Part shown: positions 41,077-56,915 of the stretch, piece after piece
How the letters are laid out: each line of letters starts with the position of its first letter
How positions within the stretch are numbered: position 1 is the stretch's first letter
Assembly: GCA_963693365.1 (NCBI GenBank)
Contig: CAVNZM010000002.1
Span: 3,472,001-3,536,000, forward strand
Source: Amoebidium appalachense
Lineage: Eukaryota; Ichthyosporea
DNA: 64,000 nucleotides
Direction: 5' to 3'
Notes under the pieces: model-generated
What the model saw: only the letters and a program-made list of their open reading frames with translations
Told to the model about the DNA's origin: nothing
Databases searched by the model: none
Program-made: the position numbers and the translations under genes

Positions 41077-42240
41077 TGGGTGCTTCTCTTGCTATTACAG
41101 GCATGTGATACGTTTGAGAAGGCCACAACGAGAACCGGTGATATCCTGGGATCACGCACGCACGCACGCACGCACCGCACACACACACACACGCACGCAC
41201 ACACGGCCAGACACAGACACAGACGCGATGGGACGGGGGGCGGGAGGGGGGACGGCGGTGCCCCCCCCCCCCCCCCTTTTTTTTTTTTGGGTTAGTTGTG
41301 GTGGTGGTGCCAGGGGAGGGGGGCAGGAGAGGGGGGGGGGGGGGAAGCTACCTGCACACTGTCACCAATGAAATCTGGGTTGGGACCTTTTGCCTTTTCA
41401 AGAATCAGCTGTGTGTCGTACATGACATAGCCACAGAACACAAGCAGGCCCATGTAGAGGTTGGCTAGGAGGAGGGCCTCAACACGGAAGAACATGTTGA
41501 CCACACTGAACATAAACATAATGGAGAGCGCAGAGGATAGGAACCCTGCATTTATGCACTTTATTAGTTCTTAGACTATAACTAAGAAACTGTTAAGAAA
41601 ATAAATAATAAACACGAGCTTTGCTGATTTTCAACCTAACTTCAAAAACTTGATTGCTTCTACAAATGTTGCCCACGCTGAACGTGAACATCATGGGCAG
41701 GGCAGATGAGAGAAATCGTGTGTGATGAAGCTTGGAATTAGAAATGTGCAACGTACAACAGGATTCTAAAGCCTTTTGAGGGTGGTGGTGGTGCAGGTGG
41801 TGGTGGTGTTTGGGGAGGGGGGGGGGAGGGGGGGGGGGGGGGGGGGGGGGGCACGTCCGGAGAAGCAGGTCTCCTTTTCGTTCTTCTTTGCCTTCCTGAA
41901 GAAAATAATTTATCCCCCCCCCCCCCCCAAAAAAAAAAAAAAAAAAAAAAAAAACCCTTTCGAGCGTGCACGCACGTGTGTGTGATTGAGTGTAAGTGTG
42001 AGTGTGAGTGTGGCGGTGGTATACTGTTTTCATTTTGCACGCACCACCCAGGTAGAGATAGCTGCGCTGGGTGGCAAACATTGCGCTGAGAGAGAAGGAG
42101 CCAAAGATCACACACGTGCCCAAGAATGCCGTGGTGATGATGCTGCGGCAGGAAAATATATAAGCACTATGAACCCCCCCTGCCCCCCCCCCCCTTCCTC
42201 CTCCCCGCCCCCGTCTTCCCTCGTTCCCACCCCACCTCCC

Positions 42241-42271
<31 letters not shown>

Positions 42272-42623
42272 CCCTCCCTGGCTCTGGTCTCCCTTCAAAC
42301 ATAGATCACGATACTACCCCCCCCCCCCCCCCCCCCCCCCACAAAAAAAAAAAAAAAAAAAAAAACACCTACACACACATTCACATAGGCAAGCAGGCAG
42401 GCACGTGCGCGCGGACACACCACACATATTCACACCCACACCCACATGGACACACACAACACACACTATCTCAACACTTATAAACATTACACACATCATA
42501 CCTACACCCGACATGAAAGAGTACCTTTCCCCTATCTTATTATGTACTGGGTTTGGCACAAAACAAACAACGACAGCTAGATGTGTCCATTACGAAAGTC
42601 CATCTCGTGACTCGTGTTGCCCC

Positions 42624-42654
<31 letters not shown>

Positions 42655-42683
42655 AAACAAAAAGCCCAACCCCCCCGGCCCAT

Positions 42684-42727
<44 letters not shown>

Positions 42728-43459
42728 GGGATCAATCATTGCCACGTTGTCCAGCAGTGGGCCAAGGGACATGCCTGTGCATGCCGCATGCCCCAGCAGA
42801 AAAACCCCCCTCTTGACGTCATTTTCACGAATGGCCGGTGAGCTGCTGAGACCCACCAGGCAGAAAACGCTGCCGAGCATGGTCATAAACCCCCCCTGCA
42901 TATATATCAATTGTCAATACACTGAACTAATAAACGGTGGCTATTTTCGAAAATTACTCTTGTGCAACCACGTGGGGGCCAAGGCCTGTTATGCGAGTTT
43001 TGGTAAGGGCAAACTCAGTGCTACCATTTTTAGGTCGCCGTAACGTGTGCATACATACTATAACGAGCACTTTACGGCATTGTCAAATATACACAATCGC
43101 TGATAATAGCACCGTGATGATTTATAAGACCACAAAAGAAGACTGGGTTGTAAAAGTCTGCTACCCTTACCCTTTATGATATTAACCTAGTTATTTCTGT
43201 GGAGAAACTACATAGCACAAGAAGTTAACTTTGTCAGTGACTCTCAGAAGGGGGGGGGGGGGGGGGGGGGGGGAGGGGGGGGGGGGAGCAGTGCTCTGAC
43301 TTTTTTTTATTTTTATTTTATTTTATTTTATGTTTTTTTTTTTTTTTTTTTTTGGGGGGGGGGGGGGGGTAAACTTCCGTATTGAAAAAGTAAGGAAGGG
43401 TAGGTTGTCATGATGCATTGGAAAGGTAAAGAGCGGCGGCCCCGCGGCAGGGGAGGGGG

Positions 43460-43496
<37 letters not shown>

Positions 43497-43609
43497 GGGG
43501 AGGGGCACACGGACACAGCCAGAGCAATACGTGGAGAGGGGGAGAACAAGGTGGCAGTAGGATGAGGTAGGGGTCAGGTGTGTGTGTGTGTGTGTGTTCG
43601 GGGGGACGG

Positions 43610-43665
<56 letters not shown>

Positions 43666-44029
43666 ACTCACCAGGTTAAACTGGACGGAGAGGGCGGCGC
43701 CGAGAAAGGCGGCCATACCGGCCATGGCCAGACAGGCATACACGTACTTGAGGTGCGCCTTCTGCTGCTTGTCCCTGCGCACAGAGATGAGTTGAGGAAT
43801 AACAGCACCAACAATAAAAGTGAGCCCACCAATAACACCAACAACAACACCACCACCAACAACAATAACATTACCAACAACACTACTACTACTACAGCAA
43901 CCAGTTCTTTCCCTTTCAACACCAACAACAGCGACCAGCTCCTTCCTTACAGGGTGCCTGCAATACTGTAGGTGACTTTGCCCGTTGATTGGAACCTTAA
44001 AAGTCACGGTGACCGTAAGCAAAAGATCC

Positions 44030-44084
<55 letters not shown>

Positions 44085-44970
44085 ACTACCGCCACCACCA
44101 ACAACTACACACAAGAGCACACACACCCCACAAACCCACCCACCCAACCACACAGACACACCCGCAAAACAAAAGGGGTGCTATGTTTGAGTTTCATTTC
44201 AAGCCGTTCACAATCCTGCACACCTATTAACGCGTTTGCGGACAACTGGCACTAGATGGCGACACCATCAGGAACGCAATACCTATGAGGCCAAAAGAAA
44301 AATGTGTAAGAAAAACCCTGGGGCACATGATAGAAGAGAGTCACTCATTGGGAACGTTCCGGTTAGAGTGTGCATGCATGAGTGTGTCCTTGTTCGTGTA
44401 TTATTTCTTCTTCTTTGTTCTTGGCTTGTGTGCATGCGAGTGCACTTGTCTGTTTACCACTTGCCTACTGTATGTATGAGCATGTGCACGCAGGTTGTGC
44501 ATGACTGCATGTGCATGACTGCATCTGCTATGGCATTCCGAGCAATAATTTTTGAATCAACGCCCTTTTGTGAAAAAGCAAGAGTGCGTGTGAATGTGCA
44601 CGCATGTGCAGTTTCCCGTTCATAAGTGCACACATTCTATACAGGTGGGTGCCGATCTGTTTTCACGTAGCACGCGAACACCATCAGCAAAACAGCCACT
44701 AATCCACTTCTACGCAACCTCCAACAGGAACCCCACCTACGCACGCAAGCACGCACGCATGTCCACACACACAAGCACGAAGACCACACACGCACACACA
44801 CGCACTCACGCATGCACACACACATATAAACGCACATATACACACACGTACAATGGGTTCATGTTCTTGACTGCATCCCAGCTGAACTCAGGTCCAGACG
44901 CCTGCGAAGCACCGAAACTGGGGCCGGGAGCGGGCCGGCCATAACTGTGACCACCGTATCCGTAGCTCAT
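40867..44970 (-). CDS. TMBIM6: Bax inhibitor-1 (TMBIM6-like), six exons
   Basis: Minus-strand exons 44970-44852, 43774-43672, 42895-42726, 42142-42045, 41545-41352 and 40971-40867 join in phase to 262 residues. BI-1 is an ER multi-pass membrane protein that modulates Ca2+ leak and cell-death signalling. Diagnostic segments are YVYACLAMAGMAAF, DPSIITTAFLGTCVIFGSFSL, ATQRSYLYLGG, ANLYMGLLVFCGYVMYDTQL and the C-terminal FVGIFVRILIILARN, with six to seven hydrophobic helices. The N-terminus is Gly/Tyr-rich (MSYGYGGHSYGRPAPG), about 25 residues longer than usual. The C-terminal tail is charged (KKEERRKRDRSEL), as in the family. The exon 3 donor runs straight into (GT)n. A decayed copy of the start of exon 5 lies in intron 4. 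It shares a divergent promoter with INO80C. Confidence 0.92.
41036..41351. repeat. Intron 5 of TMBIM6: poly-C, (GCAC)n and C-T-G homopolymer block
   Basis: Poly-C at 41042-41075, ACGC repeats at 41153-41175, then C16-T14-G at 41261-41291 and a G run near the donor. Confidence 0.85.
41664..41717 (-). pseudogene. Decayed copy of TMBIM6 exon 5 start
   Basis: The minus strand reads FLSSALPMMFTFSVGNI, against FLSSALSIMFMFSVVNM in the true exon 5. Differences are mostly at third codon positions over about 17 codons, then similarity ends. No acceptor in the right phase precedes it. Confidence 0.75.
41760..42044. repeat. TMBIM6 intron 4 low complexity
   Basis: (GGT)-like DNA at 41780-41812, G runs to 41850, and poly-C to poly-A at 41914-41954. 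Confidence 0.85.
42170..42725. repeat. TMBIM6 intron 3 low complexity
   Basis: C-rich DNA at 42175-42257, C23 then A25 at 42318-42365, C25 then A13 at 42620-42656, and (CA)n at 42688-42725, which on the coding strand is (GT)n directly at the exon 3 donor. Confidence 0.9.
42896..43671. repeat. TMBIM6 intron 2: mixed DNA, then G, T and G runs
   Basis: Mixed sequence to 43240, then G runs at 43250-43287, T25-G18 at 43329-43369, G run at 43461-43495 and G run at 43613-43664 next to the exon 2 donor. No nested gene seen. Confidence 0.85.
43775..44851. repeat. TMBIM6 intron 1 with C22-A34 block and CA-rich end
   Basis: (CAA/CTA)-like stretch at 43810-43930, poly-C to poly-A at about 44029-44083, mixed DNA at 44180-44650, and CA-rich repeats to 44850. 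No nested gene seen. Confidence 0.85.
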
Positions 44971-45442
44971 CCTCGCTGTTTACACACACCAATGTTGGGT
45001 TGGAAAGGGTAATGTAACAACAATGAAACTGAAACTGATTTCGCCACTACACTGTACTGTACTGTTTGTTTGCTCGATGCGGACGTCTGATGAAAAAACC
45101 AAACCAAACCTTTGAAGTCGAACTGAAAACTTAGCAGTGACTAATCATTACGTCAGCGTTTCAGCCAATGGGAAAATACTTTCGTGCTCTAAAATTAGCT
45201 ATTTATGACGACATGAGCCACCGCCCGCCGGCTGACCATGGCCCTCTGAAAAAAGGCTGACTCTCTCTGTGAAACAGAAAGGAAGCGTGGGGTCAGGCGC
45301 GGGGTTAACGATTTTGTGTTGTTTAACAATCGATATATATGAAGTTGTGTTTAGGTGCCTAATAGTTCATCAGTAATTTCACCTAGAAAAGGTGTAGAGC
45401 TAGAGTGGGCGTGAGGTTTTTGTGCGTTTGTTGAAGGTAAAC
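44971..45442. promoter_or_regulatory. Divergent promoter of TMBIM6 and INO80C
   Basis: The 472 bases between the two start codons contain TTACGTCA (45148-45155, CREB/ATF-like), CCAAT (45165-45169), a TATTTAT near 45200 and TATATAT at 45334-45340. They are free of microsatellites, unlike the flanks. The arrangement suggests a shared bidirectional promoter. Confidence 0.6.
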
Positions 45443-49770
<4,328 letters not shown>

Positions 49771-49958
49771 CCAATGGCCATGTCTCGTTAGTTTTTAAAG
49801 CTTGCAATTGGTTGTTGTGTTATATCTCTCTCTCTCTCTCTCCCCCCCCCCCCCCCCCCTCTCTCTCCATCCTCCCCCCCCCCCCCCCCCCCCTTCCCCC
49901 TCTTTCTCTCTCCCTGTTTCTCCTGTCTCTCTCTACCCCCGTCCCCCCCCCTCCCCCC

Positions 49959-49989
<31 letters not shown>

Positions 49990-50254
49990 ACACCATAACC
50001 AACCCCACCATTGCCACCACCCACTCCCTCCCCCCTCTTCTTGGCCCTGTCCCCTGCTCTTCGATATCTCTACACCACTGCCCCTCCCCCACCCCTCCCA
50101 CCTCCAAACCACCCTCGATCCGTGGTTGCACCTCTGCCCCCCTCCCCCCTCCCCCCCCCTCCCCCCCCTCCCCCCTCCCCCCCTCTGTCTCTCTCCACCT
50201 CCCCTCTGTCTCTCTTTCTCCCTCCCCCCCCCCACACCCACCCACCCACACACG

Positions 50255-50326
<72 letters not shown>

Positions 50327-50582
50327 ACCACCACCACCACCACCACCACCACCACCACCACCACCACCACCACCCTTGGCTTCTCAATACGCCTCTCTTC
50401 CTGTTTTCGAAGTTTGCTCGCTGGGGAGGGGGCTCTTGTCAGTTGTCAAAGTCAAATGAATGAATGTGTATAGGTAAGGTGTTAGTTGTTGCTGAAAGTG
50501 TTTTTGTGGCCTGCCGGTAGAACCAGAGTGCTGCATATCATGTTTGATGTAGTGATTGCAAAAAAAAAAAAAAAAAAAAAAG
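49771..50582. repeat. Low complexity downstream of INO80C
   Basis: C/T-rich DNA with poly-C at 49842-50230, (CA)n at 50251-50323, (CCA)n at 50324-50373, and a free A22 run at 50561-50582. Confidence 0.9.
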
Positions 50583-52060
50583 TTTAACTACTGCGAATGG
50601 AGATTGATTAAAAAGAGAGGAAGAACATCAACTTGTGTGTTTGTTGCTCTGTTTCTCTGTGCCTTTTAGCCAACTTGAAATGACCATCAATAGTGAAGTA
50701 TTATTGCAAAACGCAACTGCAAGCTGCCTGTTGTGAGCAATTGGGGGTAATATATTAATGTCGAAGTAACATACAAAAAATTTGTACTTGTTGGACATAC
50801 ATACTAATAAAATCTACTAATACATACTGTACTGTTCGAAAGTATTTCTTCTGAGCTCGAGAATACTGCTCAGCACATATATTCCCCTTGACACCACCAG
50901 GGGCACCCCACTCCCTCACCAGCGGTACTTGTACACTAATGCATTATTACAACCACTACTCGTGACACGGTTACACATGTTTCTCCCACACGACCGTCGT
51001 GCACAGCACGCAAAAAAAAACATCAAAAAAAATGTAATTGAACCTGTACATGTTGCACGACAATAACAAAAGTCTTCTGCGACGGAAAGAAAAAGGGGGG
51101 TGCACGGGTAGGGGTAGGGTGGGGTACGTGTATGTAGTGCAGGTGTGTGTGCCACGGTGTACATGTGTGTGTCTGAACGGTTGGGTGCAGTGGTGGCGGT
51201 GGTTGAGGGGTGAGGGGTGGGCCCCCGGGCTAACACGTACTGACGTGTTGCCGCACGTGCGACGTTATACATCTACATGTGTTCCCTTTTTGGAAAAAGA
51301 AAAAAAAAAAAAAAAAAAAAGGAAAAAGGAGACATCGCCTCTGTAGGTGGCAGGCCCCCGGGGGGTGGGGGGTGGGCCGGGGGTGGGGGGGACACGTACG
51401 GATCAGAGGCTGGGACCCAAGACCCTCGCCACATGATATTGTATGCGCGCCTGTTGATTCGTCGACTTCGAACTTTTGTAATTTAGGTATAGTTATGATA
51501 ATTACCGGCCAAGCGTCTTACAAGTGGCCGCCACGAGGTTTAGACTGTTCTAAACATCATTTTACATAATGTATCTAGACTATGTGATTTTATTTATTGT
51601 TTGCTTTTTTCTTTTTTCTTTCTTTTTCTCAATGAAACTGGGAAGACAGTTGCCAAAGAAGTAAGCGATTCTCTTTGCCGAGTCTCTCGGGAAGCCTACT
51701 CAAACTTTATTCTGAGCCTTTGCCCTCCTCTGGTAACCCAATCAAATCATTCCGGCTTACAAGTCCCTGGAATATTGATGGGGGTAAAAGAACGGCAAGC
51801 TCCTGATCAGGTATCGGAAATGGCTTTGTAGTGCTTTCAGTAAAAACTAACAAGAATATCTGTTGTAGTACGAGCGCATAACACGAAAAATTGGGTAAAT
51901 TTGATTCTCTCATAATAATTTATTTTCTAGCAATGTTGTATGTACCAAGCTACTTTTTCCTTTGACATGACACTGAAATCCCTCCTCATGCAAAGATGTA
52001 CATAGTTGAACAAGAGCAATTTTGCCCACCTTTGCTTACTTGCCTTTTTAGTCGCGTTGA
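50583..52060. other. Intergenic DNA upstream of the SMP-C2 gene
   Basis: AATAAA at 50806-50811 could be a distal signal for INO80C. A21 at 51299-51319. A protein-like stretch at about 51634-51831 (TVAKEVSDSLCRVSREAYSN) has no supporting signals, and the Cys-rich minus-strand frame at 50916-51272 is unconvincing. Confidence 0.4.
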
Positions 52061-52065
52061 ACTAC

Positions 52066-52071
52066 TATAAA
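52066..52071 (+). promoter_or_regulatory. TATA-like box of the SMP-C2 gene
   Basis: TATAAA about 205 bases before the main ATG. The leader contains one minimal upstream ORF, ATGCATTAA at 52195-52203. Confidence 0.4.
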
Positions 52072-52274
52072 TTCCGACTGTTCTTTTTTTTTCATTTCAC
52101 GTTTTCGAGAGGCTCGACGGTTCAGCAAGTGCGGTCTCCTCACTCGCTCACTCTTCCTTGGCGGTTTTTGAGGGCTCCAGCTTTCATTAGGCCTATGCAT
52201 TAAGGAGACTTAGGTTGAAGTAACGCGCGCTTTAACCGGCTTGGCGACCACAAGCAGGCCTGTAGTTGACCAGT

Positions 52275-52860
52275 ATGTTTTATGTTATTGTGGGCTTCAC
52301 CATCTTGATTGTTGCCGTCACCGTGCTATACCAATCCAACATGGGTGCCGCAAACTCTACTGAAAAGCCCGAGGGTGTTGCCGGACAGGCCTCTACCTCA
52401 GCTGCCCCTGCGCCTGTTTCTGCCGCTGCACCAACCACAGCTCTTGCGGCTGCAGCGCTCACCGGCGCAACGGCAGCCAGTGGGCAAGAATCGGCTGAGT
52501 GGCTCAACACGATGCTGAAGCAGCTGTGGCCTTACATTGATGGAATGGTGCAGGGCATTATAAAGAACTCGGTAGGTCGTGTGGGGCAGTTGCGTGGGAT
52601 GGATGGTGGCTGTTTGTCAATGAAAAGGAACAGGGCATGGTGAAGATCTCGGTTGGTGGTGCTCCATGATTGGGTGGGGATGTGTGGCTTGAGGCTTCTT
52701 GCATGTGTAGCATGACCTAACAGGAATGGTTGTGAAGTTGCTTATGCGTGCACGTGGTGGGTCGATTCATATCCTTGAAGTTGAAATTCGACGGTACACC
52801 TTGAATGGGGTTTCCGGTTGACTAGAATGCCTAACTTTGTGTTTCTCATCTTTCACGATG

Positions 52861-52916
<56 letters not shown>

Positions 52917-54372
52917 TCCCTCTCCCTTCCTCCCCTTTTTCTCTCCCCCCCCCCCTCCCCCTCTCTTTCTCTCACTCACTCACTCACTCATTCACTCATT
53001 CACTTTCTCTTATTCTCCCCCCATGCAGGTTGAACCCACCATGAACAAGAAGCTTCCAGGCATGCTTGCACCGGCCAAGTTTGAGAAATGCTCCCTCGGC
53101 AGCAACCCCCTTCGCATTGAGAAGGTCACTGTGCACACACAGAGAAACGACAGCATGTTGCTTGACATGGACATCGTTCTGAACGGTAACCCCGACATCT
53201 CCCTCTCCCTGTCGGGGGGTTCCATCGAGCTTGGTGTGGCCAAGCTGGTCATCTCTGGCCGCCTGTGTGTGCTCATGAAGCCCCTGCTGCCCGTGTCTCC
53301 GCTTGTCGGCGCTATCCAGGTATGTACGCGTCCGTGTTTTTGTTTGTCAGTGCTTAGATACTATTGTTTTGTGTACTTGGGTGCTGTTGTTTATGAGTGG
53401 TTGGGTGCTTTTGGGCGTGTTGGGGTGCTTCTGTTGGTGTGTGGTTGGTTTCCTCCATGCTTAGAGAACTGGTTGAATGGTGGGGCAGTCTCTAGTCCTT
53501 TTGTTCTGTCTTTTTTTTGGCCATTTTAGCCCTCTTGAGCATGAGGGGAAGGGGCATAGGGAATACGAATCCAAGCAAATGGGTATTTGCTGGGCTCATT
53601 TGGAGGTTGCTGCGTGAGAGAAATTCTTGGTTGGACCCACCCCGACTCTGATCCAGCCAAGTCCGGGTGGCATTGGAAGGGTTATTTGGGGGGGGGGGGA
53701 CGGGCTGTGGGGAGGGGGGAAGGATGGGTTGGGGTTTTTTTTTGTTTGGGGGGGGGGGGTCAGTAAGGAAGGGAGGGGAAGGGACGGGCTGTGGGGAGGG
53801 GGGAAGGACGGGTTAGGGGTTTTTTGGGGGGGGAAGGGGGGGGGGGTCAGTAAGAACTATTCAACGCACACCTCTGTGTATAACAATCCGATAGTATATA
53901 CCCAATCAATTATTATCCGTATAGTATTTGACTCAACGAATCCTTTTATCCCCCCCCCCCCCTTCCCCGCCGCCAACACACACACACACACACACACAGG
54001 CAGCGTTCATCAACCCGCCCACCATTGATCTTGACTTTACCGGTCTGGGCAACATAGCCGACGTGTCTTTCATCAAGTCCACCGTGCACAGCACCATTGA
54101 CAGTGTGCTAGCCGGCATGCTTGTCTACCCCAACCGATTCCTCTCAAAGCTGTCGGCTACCGTTGACTTCTTTGACTGCTACCACCCCCCCATGGGCCTT
54201 CTGAGGTTTGTGTACCCATTTGTCCCCCTCCCCCCCCCCCCCCCCCCCCCCCCCCTTCTTTTTAAGACACCGTTCGGAACACGATGCAGATTTTACAGAG
54301 TGAGGATGTGGTCTGCATCGTGTTTTCCGTTGTAAGCTTGCTCTTCAATTCTGTAAATCATTCTAGCCCCCT

Positions 54373-54421
<49 letters not shown>

Positions 54422-54582
54422 ACACCACCACCACCAAAATTCTGTTAACTCATTCTATCCCTCCCTCCCCCCCCCCCCCCCCCCCAACACACACACACAC
54501 CACCACCACCAAAATTCTGTTACTCATTCTATCCCTCCCCCCCCCCCCCACACACACACACACACTTACACCACCATTCTAG

Positions 54583-54630
<48 letters not shown>

Positions 54631-55128
54631 CATAGCTGAGTTATCAGCCCTTAGATGTTCTTGGTGCATAAGCAGCCCTATGCCGTTAACCCACAGGTTG
54701 TTGTAAAGAACATCGCGAAGTGGCTAGGGTTGCCCCCCCCCCCTCCCCCCTCCCCCCTCCCCCTCCACCACCCATCCACCCACCCCAATAAAAAGAAAGT
54801 AAAAAAAGAAACTAACAAGATGGGGGAGGGGAAGGTGGGGGGGGCTTCTAACCGATTTGTATCATTCGTACAAGGTACGGCGCGGGCCTCCTTTATGTGG
54901 CCGTATTGTCAGACGCTTATTCCTCCCTCCCCCCCCCCCCCCCCAAAAAAAAAAAAAACAAAAAAAACAAAAACACACACACACAGTTGGTAACTCAACT
55001 AACAACCCCCCCCCCCCCCCCCCCCCCACCCACCCACCCACCCACCCCACCCCCATCCATCCATCCACCCACCCACCCACCCTTCCCGTACCCCTCCCAC
55101 CCATGCACCAAACACACACACTCTGTCA

Positions 55129-55159
<31 letters not shown>

Positions 55160-55839
55160 GGCTTACAGTGGTCGAAGGAACAGACTTCAGCTCAAGCGGT
55201 GTTGGTGTCTTCAAGCAGAAGCCCGACGTGTACGTGAAGGCGTGGCTGGGGGCTGAGGAGTTGAAGACGAAGACTGTGGAGGATGAGGAGAATCCAAAGT
55301 TTAACACAACAAAGGACATGTTGCTGTATGACACCCGCCAGAGCATCAAGGTGTGTGTGTGTGTCTGTGTGTGTGTGCGTGACTGTACGGGCGCCTGTGT
55401 GTGTGGGTGTGTTTGATTGTCCGTGTGTGCTTGTCTGTGTGTGCTCGCCTGTGGTTGTGGGTGTGCGTGTGTTCATGCCTGTGTGTCATGCCTGTGTCGG
55501 TATACCGTGTTACCCCCCACCCCCTACACCATTACCACCCTCCCCCGCAGGCCTCCGGTCTCTTATCTACCACCACATTGGCCCCTTTACTTTTCAATTA
55601 AGATGAAGTTGTCCCCCTTCACTTTCCAATCATTGATCCCCCCCCCCCCCCCCCCCCCCCCCCCCCGCCGCCTCGTCCGGTCCCCGCTCCTGTCCCCTCC
55701 CTTCCTTCCAAGTCTCTACCTATGATGCAACCTTGCGTGTTCGTGCTCTTTCTTGCAAGGTCTGCACGTTGTTGGCGGCGGTAAATGTGTACTACTGTGA
55801 CACATCTAACCTCCTCCCCCCCTCCCCCAGCCCCCCCCA

Positions 55840-55886
<47 letters not shown>

Positions 55887-56884
55887 CACACACACACACA
55901 GGTCGAAGTGTTTGACAGTGACGTAGGCAAGGACACCTTCTACGGTGGTTCCACCTTCGAGACCAAAGACCTCCTTGCAAACGGTGAAATGTGGATCACC
56001 CTCAACACAGAAGACGAGAAGAAACCCCGTGTGAAGGTCACGGGTGTGTTGCACAGTTTGACGGTGGATAAGACACAGGCACAGGCAGCGCTAAAGGATG
56101 GGTGCTCAATGGCGGTGGCCGTGGTGTTGGTGGATGGTGCTACCGGGTTGCAGAAAACAAAGGGTGCACGTGTCAAGGTATGTGGATGTGTGTGTGTGTG
56201 TGTGTGGGACGGTGGGGGTGGAGGAGAGAGGGGAGGGAGGAGGGGGGAGATGGCGGCGGCGGTGGTGGTGGTGTTGGTGGATGGTGCAAGCGGGTTGCGG
56301 AAGACAAAGGGCCCACGTGTCAAGATATGTGGTTTTTTGCACGTGTGTGTGTGAAGATGGAGGGAGGGAGAGGAAGCAAGGGGGGAGATATTGGGGGGAG
56401 GGGGGGGAAGGTGGGGAGGGAGGGAGGGAGGGGAAGCAAGGGGGGAGATATTGGGAGGAGGGGCGGAGGGAGGGGGGGGAGGAGATGGCGGTGGTAGTGG
56501 TGGTGTTAGTGAATGGTGCTAGCGGGCTGCAGAAGCCGGCAAAGGGGTACGTGTTACGGTAAGGGGGGCTGTACGTGTGCGGTGGGTGGTGGGGCGAGGG
56601 GGAGTGTGGGGAGGGAGCAGTTGGAAGGGGACGGATGTAGGGTTGAGTTGGGAGGAAGAGGGGGGAGAGGGGGAAACAAGGTCGGGGGAGGGGGGGGGGA
56701 GGTGGGTAACTGCAACAAACAATAACACACTCTGACACGTGAGCAACACGCATGCACACTTGCATGGGCATATGAACACACCTGCTTATGAACACACCTG
56801 CTTGTGTACTCAGCATACAGTACACACACGCCTCAATTAAGAATTACACACGCGCCTCGATTAAGAATTAACATCTTCCCTCAT

Positions 56885-56915
<31 letters not shown>

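Noticed and set aside
50561-50582. A22 run considered as the tail of a processed retrocopy
   Set aside because: No coding similarity upstream and no flanking duplication were seen.
50916-51272. Cys-rich 118-codon minus-strand frame
   Set aside because: No start context, promoter, splice signals or family similarity; composition follows local CA-rich DNA.
54346-54633. Repeat-spacer array considered as CRISPR
   Set aside because: The repeated units are microsatellite composites of unequal length; no cas genes; eukaryotic context.
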